DNA from: Neurospora crassa OR74A
Lineage: Eukaryota; Ascomycota; Sordariomycetes; Sordariales; Sordariaceae
Assembly (NCBI RefSeq): GCF_000182925.2
Contig: NC_026501.1
Span: 2,170,001-2,234,000 of the forward strand
Length of the DNA: 64,000 nt
Reading direction: 5' to 3'
Shown here: positions 1 through 12,824 of the stretch, piece by piece
How the letters are laid out: every line of letters begins with the position of its first letter
Position numbering within the stretch: position 1 is the first letter of the stretch
Notes under the pieces: generated by a model
Seen by the model: the letters and a program-made list of their open reading frames with translations, nothing else
The model's database searches: none
Told to the model about the DNA's origin: nothing
Translations under genes and position numbers: made by a program

Positions 1-2001
1 CCACAGAATCGTACTCGGTAGTGACAGTGGTCTCTGCGTATCTGTCCATGTTGACCTTCCTGTGTGGTTAAGGCTACTAATGACGAGTGAGCTGAATGTT
101 CGGGATATATATATAAGCCAGAGCTGTGTTCGACATACCCGAGGTAACGAAGAAGATTTCGAGAGGATGTTAAGTCGTGAGTGCTGTCGACGCCTGAATG
201 GCAATCAGTCAGACAGCTGTGGATATCATGGCGCTAAGTAGCTGGCGGCTCAAAGTGAAGATAGTCTAGCGAAGAATGGGAGGAGCAGAAACAAGGGAGT
301 TGTACGACAATGGAAACAGCAACACCACTGGAGACTGGAGGTAGACTACTAGCAAGGAAGTCTTACAACTTGAAGAGAGTGTTGGAGGAAGAGAAGGAGC
401 CCCAGGCAAGAAGTAGCGAGGTTGTGTTGCATGAGTGAGTGCCGACGGTGACGAGAACTAAGGAGGACAATTTGGATGAAGGCACTTGAAGAAGAAAGAG
501 GGAGGAAGCTCGGGGAGCTTGAGGCAAAACCTGGAAGGCAAGGAGACGGGAGGCAGGGGTAGCTTCCAGCTTTGGGTATTGTCCACTGCTGCTCCTTCCT
601 TGTGATGATATCGAATTGGGAATGCAGATGGCAGGTGCCATTCAGGACGGGGACCTGCTCCATGTTGGTTGGAAGGAATGGAGGGGACGCTTCTGATTCG
701 CGTTTTCCTTCGGCATGCAAGCTTAGGTAACAAGGGAAGTACCGCGGTACCGTTCAAGTCGCAGTTGGGAAGGAATCGGGATGGGAAGTTTTGCAGAACC
801 GTGGAACTGCCCTGGCTGACGTGGTGAAACGACACAGGCCCAGTGACGCCCTCACAAAGTGGTCAAAGTTTCTGGTTTCAGGTAATGACAGAGCGGCAGC
901 TTGCGACAGGTCAGCTACTCCCGCTTTCCAGCTCCAACATGCAATGAAGCGAGCCAGATCGACCCCTCTGTGCCCCCTCCTCCAACCGATGTCCAATGTA
1001 AACAAAGCCCCCTCCCTCCTTCTCAACTGCAAGTACCTGTTCGGAGGTGCCATGCGTGGGACCTGTTTCTACGTGGATCGGATCGGGTCCTTTTCTTCTT
1101 CGTTTTCTCTGAGGCCCAAAGATAACCTTTGAAAAGATAGGGCCAGTCTGAATCAAAAAAGCAGAGCTGCAAAGGAAACAACACGGCATGCGGAGTCGCG
1201 GTACAGTGCATGTGCTGATCCAGGGTCGACGTTGTTGATCGAGCGTCCAGAGCAAAGCAGCGATTCCTTCGCGGCCCTGAATATTGTCAAATCGGTTGTT
1301 GGATTGAGGTCATCATCCGACAAATTGAGCGAGGGGGGCAATTGCCGCGATTCTCGAGACTTGTTGACAGTGAAGAATTCAAAGGGAATGACCCAAAGGT
1401 CATGCGGCATCATCACTCCCCGCTTTCAGGAACCCCTCTTACCACCTTGGCTAACTCGTTCCGTCCAAGATAGGAGGCTCATCAACCAACGTGATGATAA
1501 CCTCTCGGCGTCTCGCACAGTCGCATCATGTTTGAAAAAGAGTTTAGTGTGGGGGGGCTTCATGCAGCTGCATCTTTCCAAACAGGGTATATCGGATCTT
1601 AACTCAAATAGTGTGGCACAACCCGCTATCTATGTTAGTACTTGATAGTACCCAGCGCAACATTTGCCGACGTCAGCCAACGTTTTCTCCTCTCACCATC
1701 AACCATGGATGTGACGATAAGCCTCAGCTCACGAAAGAATGCCTGTCGTCCGCTTATTCACCTGACCATATCCGCGGAGAGCTCCATACTCACGAATTTT
1801 GTATGATTACCAAGTACTATCTTCAATTATTGTCGTCCTACCATGGCCGAGAAACATTACGGCACAGCTGCAAAAGTCTCGAACCCGACCCAGTTGACAG
1901 CTACAAGCTATGTGATCGTTGATCCCCAAAATACCTTCAACCCTTTCCCCGACTATGCACAACTTATATTACTTCCCGCCAGGGGCCATGCACCCACTAC
2001 C
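1..2001. other. Gene-free left margin
   Basis: I find no convincing coding region here. A TATATATATAAG stretch at 106-117 looks like a TATA element, but no substantial reading frame follows it. Open frames on both strands are short, overlap each other and have no recognisable motifs. The stretch probably holds the downstream flank of the Ser-rich gene and regulatory DNA for a gene beyond the left edge. Confidence 0.5.
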
Positions 2002-3444
2002 CTAGGTAGACGGACACCTGCTACTTCCTATAACGACTTGGCGATAACCCCTCAGAGAGGAATCCCTCGACGACCCAGATCCAAATGCAGAAAGCGGCGG
2101 AGGCCCAAACCTCCCAGGTGTACTCGATGGTAAAATCCAGCGGTCCTCTTCTTCTAGACGAATATGCGGCAATAATTCAACCTCAGTAGCAGAAACGCAC
2201 CGGACACCCCGTAGAGGTAAGTTCCGGATCGGAAGGCTTAGCGACGATCGTTGTCCTCTATTTCTCCGTATTGTTGAGGGTAAGGCGGAGGCAGAGGCAG
2301 ATGATCCAATCTGGGAGATAGAATCCTCCGGCGTGATCTCTCCGGTCCTGATACGAGGGTTTTGCGATAGCCTACTAGCACTGGTTCGTAAGGATGCCGA
2401 CGGCGGCGGCGGCGGCGGCGATGTGTGCAAGTCCAACAGATGGACGGTGTTTACACTGCTACTGCTTTCATTGGAGACAGCTGATGATGAGTCGGAAAAT
2501 GCAGTGGGATCAGTGATGATTTGGGAGCCGTTACGGTTGTGGTCTGGCCAGCCCCTGAGAGAGAAAGGGAAAAGTCGAGCTTCGCTCAACCGGGTAGTAG
2601 TAACTCCAGTAGTGTTACCAGTTCTGCCACCAGCTCTGCTACCGGTAGTACCACTACTCATCTCAGAACCGAGACCACTGGAAGTAAAAGAACCAGAACT
2701 CATTGAAGGCGCAGGCAGCAACAGCCGCTCCCCACCATACGCTCTGGAACGACTAGGTCTAGAACTACTCGAACGCCACGATGATCTTGAACTCAAAGCC
2801 GGACTTGGAGGACTCAGAGCCAAACTCAAAGGACTAGGACCGGGAGCGGGACCAGGGCAACTAGGCCCCGAAATCGCGCCCCTTCTTGTTCTCAAATATT
2901 TCTTCAGATTCGGAGAAGGTCCTCCTCCAGTCGCCCCCGACTCAGAGGATACCTCCGATATACTGATCGATGACGCAGGTTGCGAATGACGGCTCGTCCT
3001 CGCCCTCGTCGCTGTCTTGGACGCCACAGTGGAAAAGTCCGAACAGGAACTGGAACTGGAACTGCAGTTGTGAATAGGGGATTGCGGGCCCATGACGGCA
3101 GAAGAAGAAGAAACAGGGTTAAGAAGTATGTCCCTGTCCCTGTCCCTGTCCATGTTCTCGTGTCTGGGCCCCGTGGCTGTCGTTCTCGATGTGGTCGTTG
3201 TGGTCGTTGTGGTAGTTTGGACAACTTGCTGCTCTTGATGGCGGGTTTCCACATGGCGGTCTCCGTGTGGAGTTTGGTACTCGCCGATTGTGAGGCCGGA
3301 GAATTGTTGGATGATAGTGTGATAATGCCCACCACCACTACAGCCACCACTACTGGAACTACCCCCATTGGGACGGGGACGTAAGGGGAAGGTGAAGGTA
3401 GAGAGTGAGGAAGGATTTGTGATGTCTTGGGGGAAGGGTGTCAT
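2002..3444 (-). CDS. Ser-rich disordered hypothetical protein
   Basis: This single-exon frame of 480 codons has no domain I recognise. The protein is almost entirely low complexity, with Ser, Thr, Pro, Gly and Arg dominating. From the N terminus it has a Gly/Ser patch, a run of nine Thr, alternating Asp-Arg (from a 6-bp repeat near 3128-3150), Ser runs, Arg/Ser blocks around a KKYLRTRR segment, and a run of seven Pro encoded by a (GGC)n-type repeat near 2400. The C-terminal 60 residues are less repetitive, with an acidic LEEEDRW segment. There is no signal peptide or membrane segment. The length of the frame and its ordered composition favour a real gene over chance. The start is the first ATG of the frame; an upstream open frame (3441-3623) looks like leader. 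Function unknown. Confidence 0.6.
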   Translation of the reverse strand: MTPFPQDITNPSSLSTFTFPLRPRPNGGSSSSGGCSGGGHYHTIIQQFSGLTIGEYQTPHGDRHVETRHQEQQVVQTTTTTTTTTSRTTATGPRHENMDRDRDRDILLNPVSSSSAVMGPQSPIHNCSSSSSSCSDFSTVASKTATRARTSRHSQPASSISISEVSSESGATGGGPSPNLKKYLRTRRGAISGPSCPGPAPGPSPLSLALSPPSPALSSRSSWRSSSSRPSRSRAYGGERLLLPAPSMSSGSFTSSGLGSEMSSGTTGSRAGGRTGNTTGVTTTRLSEARLFPFSLRGWPDHNRNGSQIITDPTAFSDSSSAVSNESSSSVNTVHLLDLHTSPPPPPPSASLRTSASRLSQNPRIRTGEITPEDSISQIGSSASASALPSTIRRNRGQRSSLSLPIRNLPLRGVRCVSATEVELLPHIRLEEEDRWILPSSTPGRFGPPPLSAFGSGSSRDSSLRGYRQVVIGSSRCPST

Positions 3445-4329
3445 GGTTGCGGTGTGGGTTGTTGACGTGGGCTTTTTGCATGGAGATGAGATGGTGGGTG
3501 AGAGACTTGGTATGAAGTTGAAGAGAGGTTGAAGAGAGGTCGAAAAGAGGTTAGGTCAGTGGCCTCACTTTGCCGATGAGACTTGTGTAAATTAAAAAGA
3601 TGAATGTGCTGGATCATCAACAAGTGGGTTGCGAGAGTGTGGACTTTTAAATAGGTAAGTAATTAGGCTTTGTGAAAACCAACCCTCCTCGTGTTTTCTA
3701 TGTCTCAAGTGACAGGCGAGTATCTTTTGACTCCATACATATGGAAACATTCTAATCTAAGGAATGGGCTGGGATAGACGAGTTAAGGACCAGAATCCTC
3801 GCGAAATTCTCCAGTGACAACAAGTGTGTAAAGCACAGGCTGGATGTGGCTGCATATCAAAGAAGCTCATTATAACCAAAAAAAATCTCTGGTCACACCG
3901 ATTCATATGTGACAAGTCTCGCGTCAGAACTATTCACAAACTACCAATAGGTAGCGAGTAACTTCCATTCTATTCGCGGTGTTGAACTTGTAGATTTTGT
4001 GCAGACAAAGGCAACGGCGTCACTTGGACTTCGGACATCCAAAGGCATCCATTTTCTTTTGGTCCCAAGAATAGAGTTTATGAACGAGAAAGGGAAGGAA
4101 GGCAAGCCCCAAACCCATGCCAATTGTAAAGCAGTTTCGATTCCCTGTTAGACTCCAGCCCCAGATGCTTTTACGGAACGAATACCAGATGGCGCGGTAC
4201 CAACGCAACACCTGCTAAAAACACAGCTTACAACCCAATCATACCGCCCAGCGATGGATGAACGGAAACCAAAATGACACAAAAGAAAAGTGTGCAGCGC
4301 GGCAGTCCTCCTACACGATATGTAACCTT
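3445..4329. other. Intergenic region
   Basis: This stretch contains the promoter and leader of the Ser-rich gene on its left and the 3' flank of the Lunapark gene on its right. A short imperfect GAAGAGAGGTT repeat lies at about 3515-3550. I see nothing else. Confidence 0.5.
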
Positions 4330-5582
4330 TCACTTGCTGCCCTCCGTCTTGAGCCTCTTTTCCGGACGCTCCTGCACCTTGTCGCTCTCCGCAGCCTCGC
4401 TACGATCCACCAACTCCTCATCAGCAAACTCCTCTCCGAAACTGCCCAAGCTAGTCGCATCGTCACCGGACTGAGAGTGGACAAGAGATTCTTCACTTCT
4501 ACCTCCACCAATCACTTCCCTCACGATCCTCTTTCCCTCGTCCATCTCGCCGTTGACAGCCCCGCAGGACATACACTTCCACTTGCCAATCTCAGACAGG
4601 CTCTTCGTCCCGGGAGGGGCCTGTCCGTTGACCAGCCGGCACTTCTTGCAGATGAGGACAATCCTGTTCTTGGCCGCGGTCTCGTCCTCGCCGATGAGCG
4701 TGTCGAGAATGCGGTCGTACCAGTGTGATTCCGTGGGCGCCGCCATGGCGGCCGCGGCGAGTGGGTATTGGGCGTGCGGTGGAGCGGGGGACGCGCGAGG
4801 GTTGGTTTCAAAAGCGTTCGGGGCGAACTCGGCGGACGGCTCCGGGCCGTGAGGAGGCATAGGCGAGGGAGCTAATTGTTGGCCACGGGGAGGAGCACCG
4901 GGTTGCGGCATGTTGGGACCGACGGCGCCGGGGCGCTGGATGTTGGCAGTAGGAGGCGGCGCGATGTGGATGCGGTTTGCGTGTCTGCCCTGAGACTTCT
5001 TGGACCTTTGGGCGCCATCCTCGTCGTTGTCATCGTCGCCACCCTTCTTACTGGCACGCCTCCTGATCTTGTTCTCCGGTCCGCCGTACTTCTCGAGCAG
5101 TTCGAGGGTGGAGTCGTACCGTGTCGCGTCCTTGAGTTTCTGAATGGTCTTGGCTCGCTCGGTCTGGAGGTACTCAAGTTTCGCATTGAGGCCGTTGATC
5201 CGGTAGTCGAAGAACATGGTCGATAGAGTGCGAACGAGGTAGATGATCACGGGGCCGCCGGCCATTCCTGTCCATTCCTGGGGACCCATGTTTTTCCATC
5301 CGATGACAAGAAGTGCAACGATGGCGTAGACGAGGTAGGCGAAACCGAGATAAAGGGTCGCAAGGCCCTTTACTCGTCGCGCGGTCGATCGGACATTATC
5401 GAGTCTGGTCTGCGTGACTGTGATCCTTCCTGAGAGGGCCGAAAGTGCCTTTTCGAACGAAGCTGGAGAGGAGTCCTCCTTCTGTTGACCTTGGTGTCAG
5501 CTGGGCCTGGGCATGAACCTTTACCCCTCTTGCAGGCTGGGTGAGTCGGGCGGCATACCTTCCATGGCCATAGGGAAACCAT
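4330..5582 (-). CDS. LNP1: Lunapark-family ER three-way-junction protein
   Basis: Lunapark stabilises three-way junctions of the tubular endoplasmic reticulum, acting with reticulons and the Sey1/atlastin fusion GTPase. Exon 1 (5582-5559) encodes MVSLWPWK. A 77-bp intron (5558-5482) follows, and exon 2 runs to 4330, giving 391 residues. The protein has a short cytosolic N terminus, two close hydrophobic segments (about residues 49-70 and 82-98), a coiled coil (about 100-140), a basic/acidic linker and a Pro-rich stretch. It ends with the Lunapark C4 zinc ribbon, with cysteine pairs CKKC and CMSC at about residues 286/289 and 311/314. This order matches the family. The spliced start is preferred because the intronless frame would start at an internal Met and lose the first membrane segment. 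The acidic C-terminal tail is typical. The membership is well supported; the junction role is known for the family and not shown here. Confidence 0.92.
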
Positions 5583-7394
5583 GTTGATGGCTTGCTGAGG
5601 TATGATGCTTTGGCGGACTAATCAGGTCGCCGTCTGTTGTCGCGGCGATATCGTGATTTTCCAAGAAGGGGGACGAGGGGTGGTCAAGATAAAGAAGGGC
5701 TCGGATCTGTCGCAGAGAGGATCGCTACCCAGTAGGGTTGTTTGATGGAGGAAGAGCTCGCTGCAGTTAATTACGGGTAGCTCCCCGAATGAAGATTGGC
5801 CAGGGATGGCGAAGGGCAAAAGATGGTGAAAGTCAATAGGAGAAAAAGAAGGTTGAGAATGGAAGATATCAAGGTTTGGATATGGCCTCGGTGGCCTGTT
5901 CGTAGCAGCGTCCCAGAGCCACCGTCATCAAGATGGATGTTGTGGACAAATCGTGGATCGTGGACAACGGAGACGTCGACACTCTGCCCGCCATGGACAG
6001 CTGGAGATGGCCAGAGCTACGTAGGGCCTAGGCAGGGTGGAGGAAGGGTCGCGTGCACGGTGACGTCTGCTGCGGACACGCTTACAACGTTAGTGCTGGC
6101 TACCTAGATACGTAGCGATCACTGCTTGGGCTGTCGTATTGTGTTAGTGGAGTGCACAATGCGACCTCTTGAAACGTTCGGTACTCGGCAGCCCTGCTCG
6201 ACTTTGGGCACAACTCATCATGAAACTCAAGCCATGTGGTTCGTGTTGGGCCTTTGGGCGAAGAATTTAAGCAGACGTTGCTGTCTTTGGTTTATCATTG
6301 TGGGATGCTGATCGGTCATCAAATTCACTCACCCAGTGCCTGACCCCCATCCCCAAGATGATGGACCGTTGGAGACGTGGCACGTGCGATTTCTTCTTCT
6401 TTGTTTACAAACAGGCAGCCTCCAACAGCCTTTCGACTCTTCCTTGAGGAATAAAGGATGGCCATCTGTGGACAACGATAGCCAACGGTAGCCAATTCAA
6501 CAGCCAGTGTTATCGTCAAATAACAACACCATCTCATCATATCCAATGTGATGCTCGATAAATGCAAGTCATTGCAACTTGGCCTGATCTCCGGTTGATC
6601 CCCCCAGCTATTTTGGGGATTCCAAAAAAGCAAAACCCCCGTTGTTCCGATCTTCCGTCTTTAACAGGCACCGTCCGCTACAGGGGGGGCCCAGTCAAAG
6701 CATCTGGGCTGCCAAGCCATTTAGAATGAAGCGGACCCAGCTGCCAAGACCTGCACCTGAATGCCCACGGCCCGAGCTCTCGATGACGGACTGCCCGCGG
6801 CTTGCCTGCCGCTGCCTTGAGCTTCCCCTGACAGGAGGGGAGGGACGGCTTGGCGATCGCCTTAAACCGGGGGTTGCTACACTAAAGTACACTTCTCGCT
6901 ACAGTGGCATCACAGGCCACACACCCAGTCCATTTCGACTTCTTGTCCTTGAACCCAAACGACTTTGTTCCGGAACATCATGGTACAGTCCAGGTACTAA
7001 CATGCCGACCTGACCCAAACTCTGACCACCATCATACCTAACCCCTTATCATCTTCTTTATTACCGTTACACACAGAGCTGTAGCCCAATGCTCTCGGGC
7101 GCATTCTGACACCCAAACAGTCTGCCCTCAGGTACTTGTGTCTTTACTGTCCATTTAAACTGCCGTCACTTGTTTGCAAGTGCACATTGGCAGCTCCTGA
7201 AGTCTTCCATATCCCCTCCTCACGCTTTGACCTGCCACGAAGCAGACATCCGCGAAGATTGATTGCCAGTATCGTGTCAGTGCGCCTCCGCGCCTCCTTA
7301 CCTAGTAATCCAATTTGAGCTTGACACGGATCGATTCCTACGGCAGCTGCGCCTAGCCTCGTGGCTTTGCGATTTGGGATAGAACAGAGGCACC
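5583..7394. other. Divergent intergenic region between Lunapark and golgin genes
   Basis: About 1.8 kb separates the start codons of two divergently transcribed secretory-pathway genes. It must hold both promoters. C/T-rich tracts lie just upstream of the golgin ATG (about 7020-7240), as is usual for fungal leaders. I could support no reading frame or RNA gene inside it. Confidence 0.5.
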
Positions 7395-10300
7395 ATGTTG
7401 CAGGTACGCGTATCACCTCCCTTCTTGACTAGCTACACCATTGGTATGGCCTCGACAGGTTCTAAGCATGCCGTGGTTTTCACAGAGAATCAAGGGTGCC
7501 ATCGACCGCACCATTGCGGAAGAGCAGGCTAGGGCGAGAGCAGCCCTCGAAGGCGGTGCTCCTGGCAGTTCTCACGTACGAAACTCGAGCTCGTTATCGC
7601 GGACCTCGAGTGCTGCCGGAACACAAGCGTCCAGGAGACCTCGGCCTTCAAACAATCTAAGCCAAGACATGTCCGCCGATGGAACCGTCACCACTTCCGA
7701 CCCTGCCGTCTTCGAGGCCGCCTTCGTGATCGATGATACAGACGAGAGCAACACCCCAACCCGCATCGGCACACCTGTCTCGACCGACAAGGAAGGAAAG
7801 GGCAAGGATACTGAAAAGCCGGCCATCAATACCGAACCCGTCAAAGAAGGGACGGACCCGCTACAGAATGGAGATAGGTCAAGCGTCAACAAGTCTCCCG
7901 CAGGGCAGACAGCAAGATCGGGGACAACCACGCCTTCTACCACCGCTGAGCTCTCGCCAGAGATCCGGGTAAGGTTGAGGAAGTTGGACAAGCTAGAAAA
8001 GACATACCCAGGTCCGTGCTCCTTTGATACTGCAGCAGTGCAGAACGCATGCGCTAACCAGTATGGCAGAGCTTCTGCGATCTTACCGGATTGCCCACGG
8101 CCGTGCGACTTCCATCGAACCATTCGAAAAGGCACTGAGAGAAAACACCCCCTTGACTTCGATTAAGGATCCCGAAGCATTGATCGAGTACCTAAATCAG
8201 CTAAACCTGAAGGGCGACATGGTTATGGATGAGCTCAAGCGCGTATCCGGCGAGAAAGACAGCTTTAAGAAGAAGGCAGAGGAAGCCGATAAGGAGGCTG
8301 CTGCGTTGAGAGAGGAGATCGCTGCTCTCAAGGCTGCACAAGCCGAAGCTGCCGCAGCGAAGGACGCCAAGGATGCAGAGGCTAGTGCCGAGAAGACTCC
8401 GGATGAGAAGACCGACGACAAGCAGGAGGCACCCGAAGTCAAGAGCGACGAGAATAAGGAAATCCAGGAGCTACAGACTGCGCTAAAGACCAAAACTGCC
8501 GAGGTCGAAAAGTTGCAGAATGAGGTCAAGACACTGAAGGAAGAGCTGGTGACGGCCAAAGACCATAGCGCCGGTCTCGCCGAGAGCCTTGAAAGGGCTA
8601 GTAGCGAACTCAGTGAAGCTAGAGATGCTGCGGCAGTCAAGGCTTCGATTGAGACGCAGCTTGAAGCCCGGAAGGCCGAGATTGAATCCTTGACGGAGCG
8701 TCTGACAAAGACGCAGTCGCAACTCAAGGAGGTTGAGACCCAACTGCAGAAGGAGAAGGAAGAAGGCTCTGCGGGACTGAAGGAAACGGCTGCCAAGCTT
8801 GCTGTTTCAGAGTCTAAGGCCGAGGAGCTTCAGTCTGAACTTACACAGGTTACCGAAGCCAAGTCCACTTTAGACGCCAAGATCGAAGGCTTGACTTCGG
8901 AGATTGAGACTCTCAAGAAGGCCAAGGCTGAAGACGAGGCCAAGATTGATGAGTTGGAGAAGAAGATCAAGTCCACCCCTACGCTCACTACTGCCCCTGC
9001 TGCCGCCGTTACTACAGCACCACCCACGCCGTCTACCCCTACGCAACCCGCATCCTTAAACAAGAAGAAGAACAACAAAAAGAAGAAGAAGGGTGGGGCT
9101 TCGGTGACGCCAGCAGCCACTGCTCCAGAGCCTACCGCCACCGAGGATCAGCCACCCATGTCACCCGCTGAAGGTCCTGCGACGGCAGAGCTCACGGCAG
9201 AGCTCCAGGCCGAGCAGGCCCGCTTGAAGGAAGAGCTTGCCCGCTTGCAAGAAGAGCTCGCTGACAAGGATCAGCGTATCGAGCGTCTTGCCAAGCAACG
9301 CAAGACTGAAGAGGACCTCCGTGAGGAGATTGAGAACTTGCAAGACAGTCTCAAGGAGATCGGTTTCGAGCATGTCGAAACCAAGCAACGTCTGAAGGAG
9401 CTGGAGCAGGAGAAGAAGGAGCTGAAGGCCCGGATTGATGAACTTGAAAAGGAAGTGGAGGCAGCCGCTTCAACCGCTCAAACCAATATCAAGCTTCAGT
9501 CAGAGCACGAATCGCTCCGTCAAGAATTTGACGACCTCAAGCAGAAGTCGCAGACTCTCCAGTCTGACCTTGCCGCCGCCCAGCAGCTCGCCCAAAGCAG
9601 GTACAAGGATCTCACTGACCTGCGCGAGGTTCTGCAAAAGGCTCAACCTGAGCTGAAGTCGCTTCGGCAGGAGGCTGCCGCGCTCAAGACGGTGCGCGAG
9701 GAACTTGCGGCGCGGAACGCGGACCTTCGTAATCTCGAGAAGCGCGAGAAAGACTTGAAGGCTGATCTTGTCTGTGCCCAGCGTCTCGCCGCTGACCGTG
9801 ATGGTGAGATCAAGGCTCTCCACGACAAGGTTGGCCAGGAGACAAACGCGCGTCTCAAGCTCGAGGATGAGAAGCGGGTTCTTGGTCGGGACCTTCGCAG
9901 ATCTGAGGCAGAGAAGATTGAGATTGCCGCACGTGAAGAGAAGACCGCCCGAGAACTGCAGCGCGTGCAAGAGGAAGCTAACAAGCTTCGCCCGCGCATC
10001 CGCGAGCTGGAGGAAGAGGTCAATCGTCTTAGGAAGGAAGGTGACATGATGCGGGAGGAAGTTCAACTCAAGAGCAGCCAATACACTAGCGCCCAGAACC
10101 TGCTCGGCAGCATGCGCGACCAGACAGCCGAGCTGAGCATCCAGTTGAAGGAGGCACAGGATCAATGCGAGAGCTTAGATGAGGAACTGGCCGAGACGAG
10201 GAAGATGCTCAGCGAGCGCACTCGCGAGGCCGAAACGATGCGTCGTCTTCTTCAGGACGTGGATGAGCGTGCGGACAGCAAGGTCCGTGACATGCGCGCC

Positions 10301-11011
10301 AAGATGGAGGCAGCGGTGGAAGAGAGAGATCGTATTGAGGAGGAGACCAGCGCGCTGGCTCGCCGCAAGTCTCGAGAGACGGAGGAGCTCAAGCAAAAGG
10401 TACGTGATCTTGAGAGAGAGGTCAAGAGCTTAGCAAGCGAGAAGGACGAACTCGAACATAGGGAGAAGGAGTGGAAGAAGCGCAGGGATGAGCTGGAGAG
10501 CGTCGAAGAGAGATCCAATGCTGAAGTCGAGGAGATGCGGCAAACGGTGTCGAACCTTAGGAGTACCCTCGACGCTAGCGAACTCCTTGTCCGGGAAACG
10601 GAGAAGAAAAACGCTGAGCTCAGAAGATCCGTGGATGATTACCGGCTCAGATACGACAAGGTGCAGAAGGAACTCAAGACGGTACAGACCAAGCTGGCAA
10701 GCATGACCAGTTTGGCAGGTAGTGGAAGCAGGGGCTCCGTGGACTCGGCGAGGTCAAACTCGATCGTGTCTGCGAACGCCACGCCCGATGCCATGTACCT
10801 GAAGACCATCTTGCTGCAGTTTCTGGAGCAGAAGGATAACAGGTTACGGGCACAGCTGGTGCCAGTATTGGGCAAGTTGTTGAATTTTGACAAGTAAGTT
10901 ACCTTTCCTGTCTTGTGTCGATACCCGGTCCTGACGATACTTACAACTTGCTTTTACAGGACGGACGAGCAAAAGTGGCTTACCGCGGTCCAGCATATCA
11001 CCATCAAATAG
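7395..11011 (+). CDS. IMH1: GRIP-domain golgin, Imh1-like
   Basis: GRIP golgins tether vesicles at the trans-Golgi, recruited by the Arl1 GTPase. The model has four exons: 7395-7403 (Met-Leu-Gln only), 7486-8011, 8070-10893 and 10960-11011, giving 1136 residues. The tiny first exon joins to RIKGAIDRTIAEEQAR, an N terminus that I recall as typical of ascomycete Imh1 proteins. After a Ser/Thr/Pro-rich region comes a short folded-looking segment (about residues 175-220, ELLRSYRIAHGR). Long coiled coil fills most of the rest, interrupted near residue 500 by a Pro/Thr-rich patch with a lysine cluster (NKKKNNKKKKKGG). The last 50 residues are a GRIP domain beginning MYLKTILLQFLE, with the key aromatic Tyr, and ending with the exon-4 peptide. 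The last intron lies inside the GRIP domain. All splice junctions keep frame. Confidence 0.93.
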
Positions 11012-11254
11012 TCGATGGTATGGGCATTCAATAGTAATCAGTAGTGTCCCTGGATAATATAAGAAGCGATAATCGTTCCCCTCAAAGAACTGGATCACTC
11101 AAAGCATCAATCTCATTCCATTTATTGTCTAAAATGTGTCCCCCTTCCCACTATGATTCCTTTTTCTGTTCTTCTCCCGAAATTTCCCTTTCTTCCTTAC
11201 CTAGAGGCAGGTATCCTAGCCATGCCACACATTGTGCCCATCTGCCCCGTCTCC

Positions 11255-12178
11255 TCACCAGAACCCATCACTCCAATCGGACTCTCCATCAGAAAACCAT
11301 GCATCATCCCTCGCGCTCGAACGCCCATGACGGGAATGCGACGGAATGTTCCAATTTTCCCCAAAAGAGTCTTGGTGACTCCTGCCAACACCACCACCAC
11401 CACGCTCTCTCGATCCGCCGGCGAAACCCAGATCAAAAGGGCTCACATAGCGAAAGGGTATCTCGCGCCGACTCTCGTGACCTGACATGCCACGCTCCAT
11501 CGGCGCTCTCGGGTCTCCTCTGAGCATGTCGTCGTCACGGTGGCGCGAAGAAGGACTTGGTCCTGAATCGTGGCCATAGTCACGGTCATGGGGGCGGTGT
11601 CGGTCAGAGCTGCTTAAGCCGCCGGGAGCGTAGTAGCGTTGTTCGTCCCGGTGGGAAGAAGAAGAAGAAGGAGGAGAGCCGCCGTGACCGTGGTGGCGAT
11701 CATCTCGGGGAGCAACGGAAGCACGGGATGAGTGAGATCTACCACCGCCTTGGCTGTAACCGCGGTCGGAGTCACCGTCGTAGCCATCGTCGTAGCTATC
11801 GTAGTCGTAGCCACGGCTACTGCCACCGCCAGGGGCTCTACCAGGGGCTCTGCCGGATGAGCGGCGGTAGAAGTCGCCGTCGTAGTCGTCGTCGTCGTCG
11901 TCGGAACTGTAGGCGAGGTACTCATCTGCGGGGAAGGAGCGGGCCCTACTATCGCCACCGTGACTGGGGCCGCCGCCGCCGGCGGGCTGGGGGGTTCTGC
12001 TGGGGGTATCGTAGCGTGACGACGCTGAATCTTGATAGTTGGCTGGGTCAGCGGGTTACTCGCAGAGGTCTGGAAGATGAGGGTAGATAGGGTGGGAAGG
12101 CTTACGTCTTGACCGGGAATCATTGGGCGCAGCTACCTGGCGCCTGGAGGGGCGGTAGCGGGAGCCTGAGTAGGACAT
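11255..12178 (-). CDS. Disordered Arg/Ser/Tyr/Asp-rich orphan protein ending in Trp (protein A)
   Basis: Two exons, 12178-12106 and 12042-11255, with a 63-bp intron (GTAAGC..CCCAG), encode 286 residues. The intronless frames in this area are shadows of this one. The protein starts MSYSGSRYRPSRRQ and is disordered throughout: Arg/Ser dipeptides, a run of six Asp from a (CGT)n-type repeat near 11880-11905, Gly/Tyr/Asp repeats, His-rich patches and a run of five Ser. The C terminus ends in an acidic/aromatic tail, GESDWSDGFW. There is no signal peptide or transmembrane segment. It is transcribed divergently from the similar protein B gene. I do not recognise a family. The composition (Arg, Tyr, Gly, Ser) resembles condensate-forming or RNA-associated disordered proteins, which is only an analogy. 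Confidence 0.75.
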
Positions 12179-12824
12179 ATTGACCTGCGTTCTTGTTCTA
12201 GCTGTGAGGTTCTTGCGTGGTTCTGTATGCCTCGTGGATGGGGTCTGTTGAGTTTTGTTAAAGAATTTTCCTAGAGGGAAGAGTTTGAGGATGGGGTGCT
12301 TTTATATGGTTTATCCGCCACTCGAAAAAGATTCGGGAGTCTGTGAAGGGTCTTCATTGTGAATTGTCCAAATCGTTTGACGTGGATATCTCCGGTTGAT
12401 TCCAAGGTGGTCATCGAGTGTTTGCTGGCTCAGTAACTGGTTCGGCGATAGGCTGCGCCGCATACTGAGTTATCAAGACCGAAGGAAGGCCTGCACAATG
12501 GCTCCCCCGATCTCTTCTTCACACTATTAGCAATAAATGAGTGGATGAAGGGACGGGTCAGGAGCAAGGTGAAGTTACCGGACTACAAACGGCTCGTGAA
12601 GCCTGATTGTGTTGGGGGTGGACTATGGACAAGCATCGTTGTCAACCGCTCAGTGATTAATCTTGCGAGGTGGTCCTGAAATTCGTCATTGCTGAAAGAA
12701 CATTTAAGTTTCAGGAACTCCTCAGCAAAGGCGTGGTCTTGAAACCAGTACAAGAAAGCTCAGCATTAGTGCAAGCACCTATTCACAGTAGATCTGAACA
12801 TATTGACAGCATATAGTCTCAGTC
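12179..12824. other. Shared promoter region of two divergent orphan genes
   Basis: The 646 bp between the start codons of proteins A (minus) and B (plus) hold no reading frame of note. Divergent expression from one regulatory region would fit their similar composition, but I identified no specific site. Confidence 0.4.

Noticed and set aside
2333-2989. 218-codon plus-strand frame opposite the Ser-rich gene
   Set aside because: Its composition is the antisense of Ser/Pro/Gly codons and it has no start context or motif. The minus-strand frame is longer and better ordered.
11557-12123. Long open frames on both strands over the protein A gene
   Set aside because: They are shadows of the Arg/Ser/Asp-rich frame of protein A. 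That frame joins a good intron, runs from a proper ATG to 11255 and explains all of the interval.
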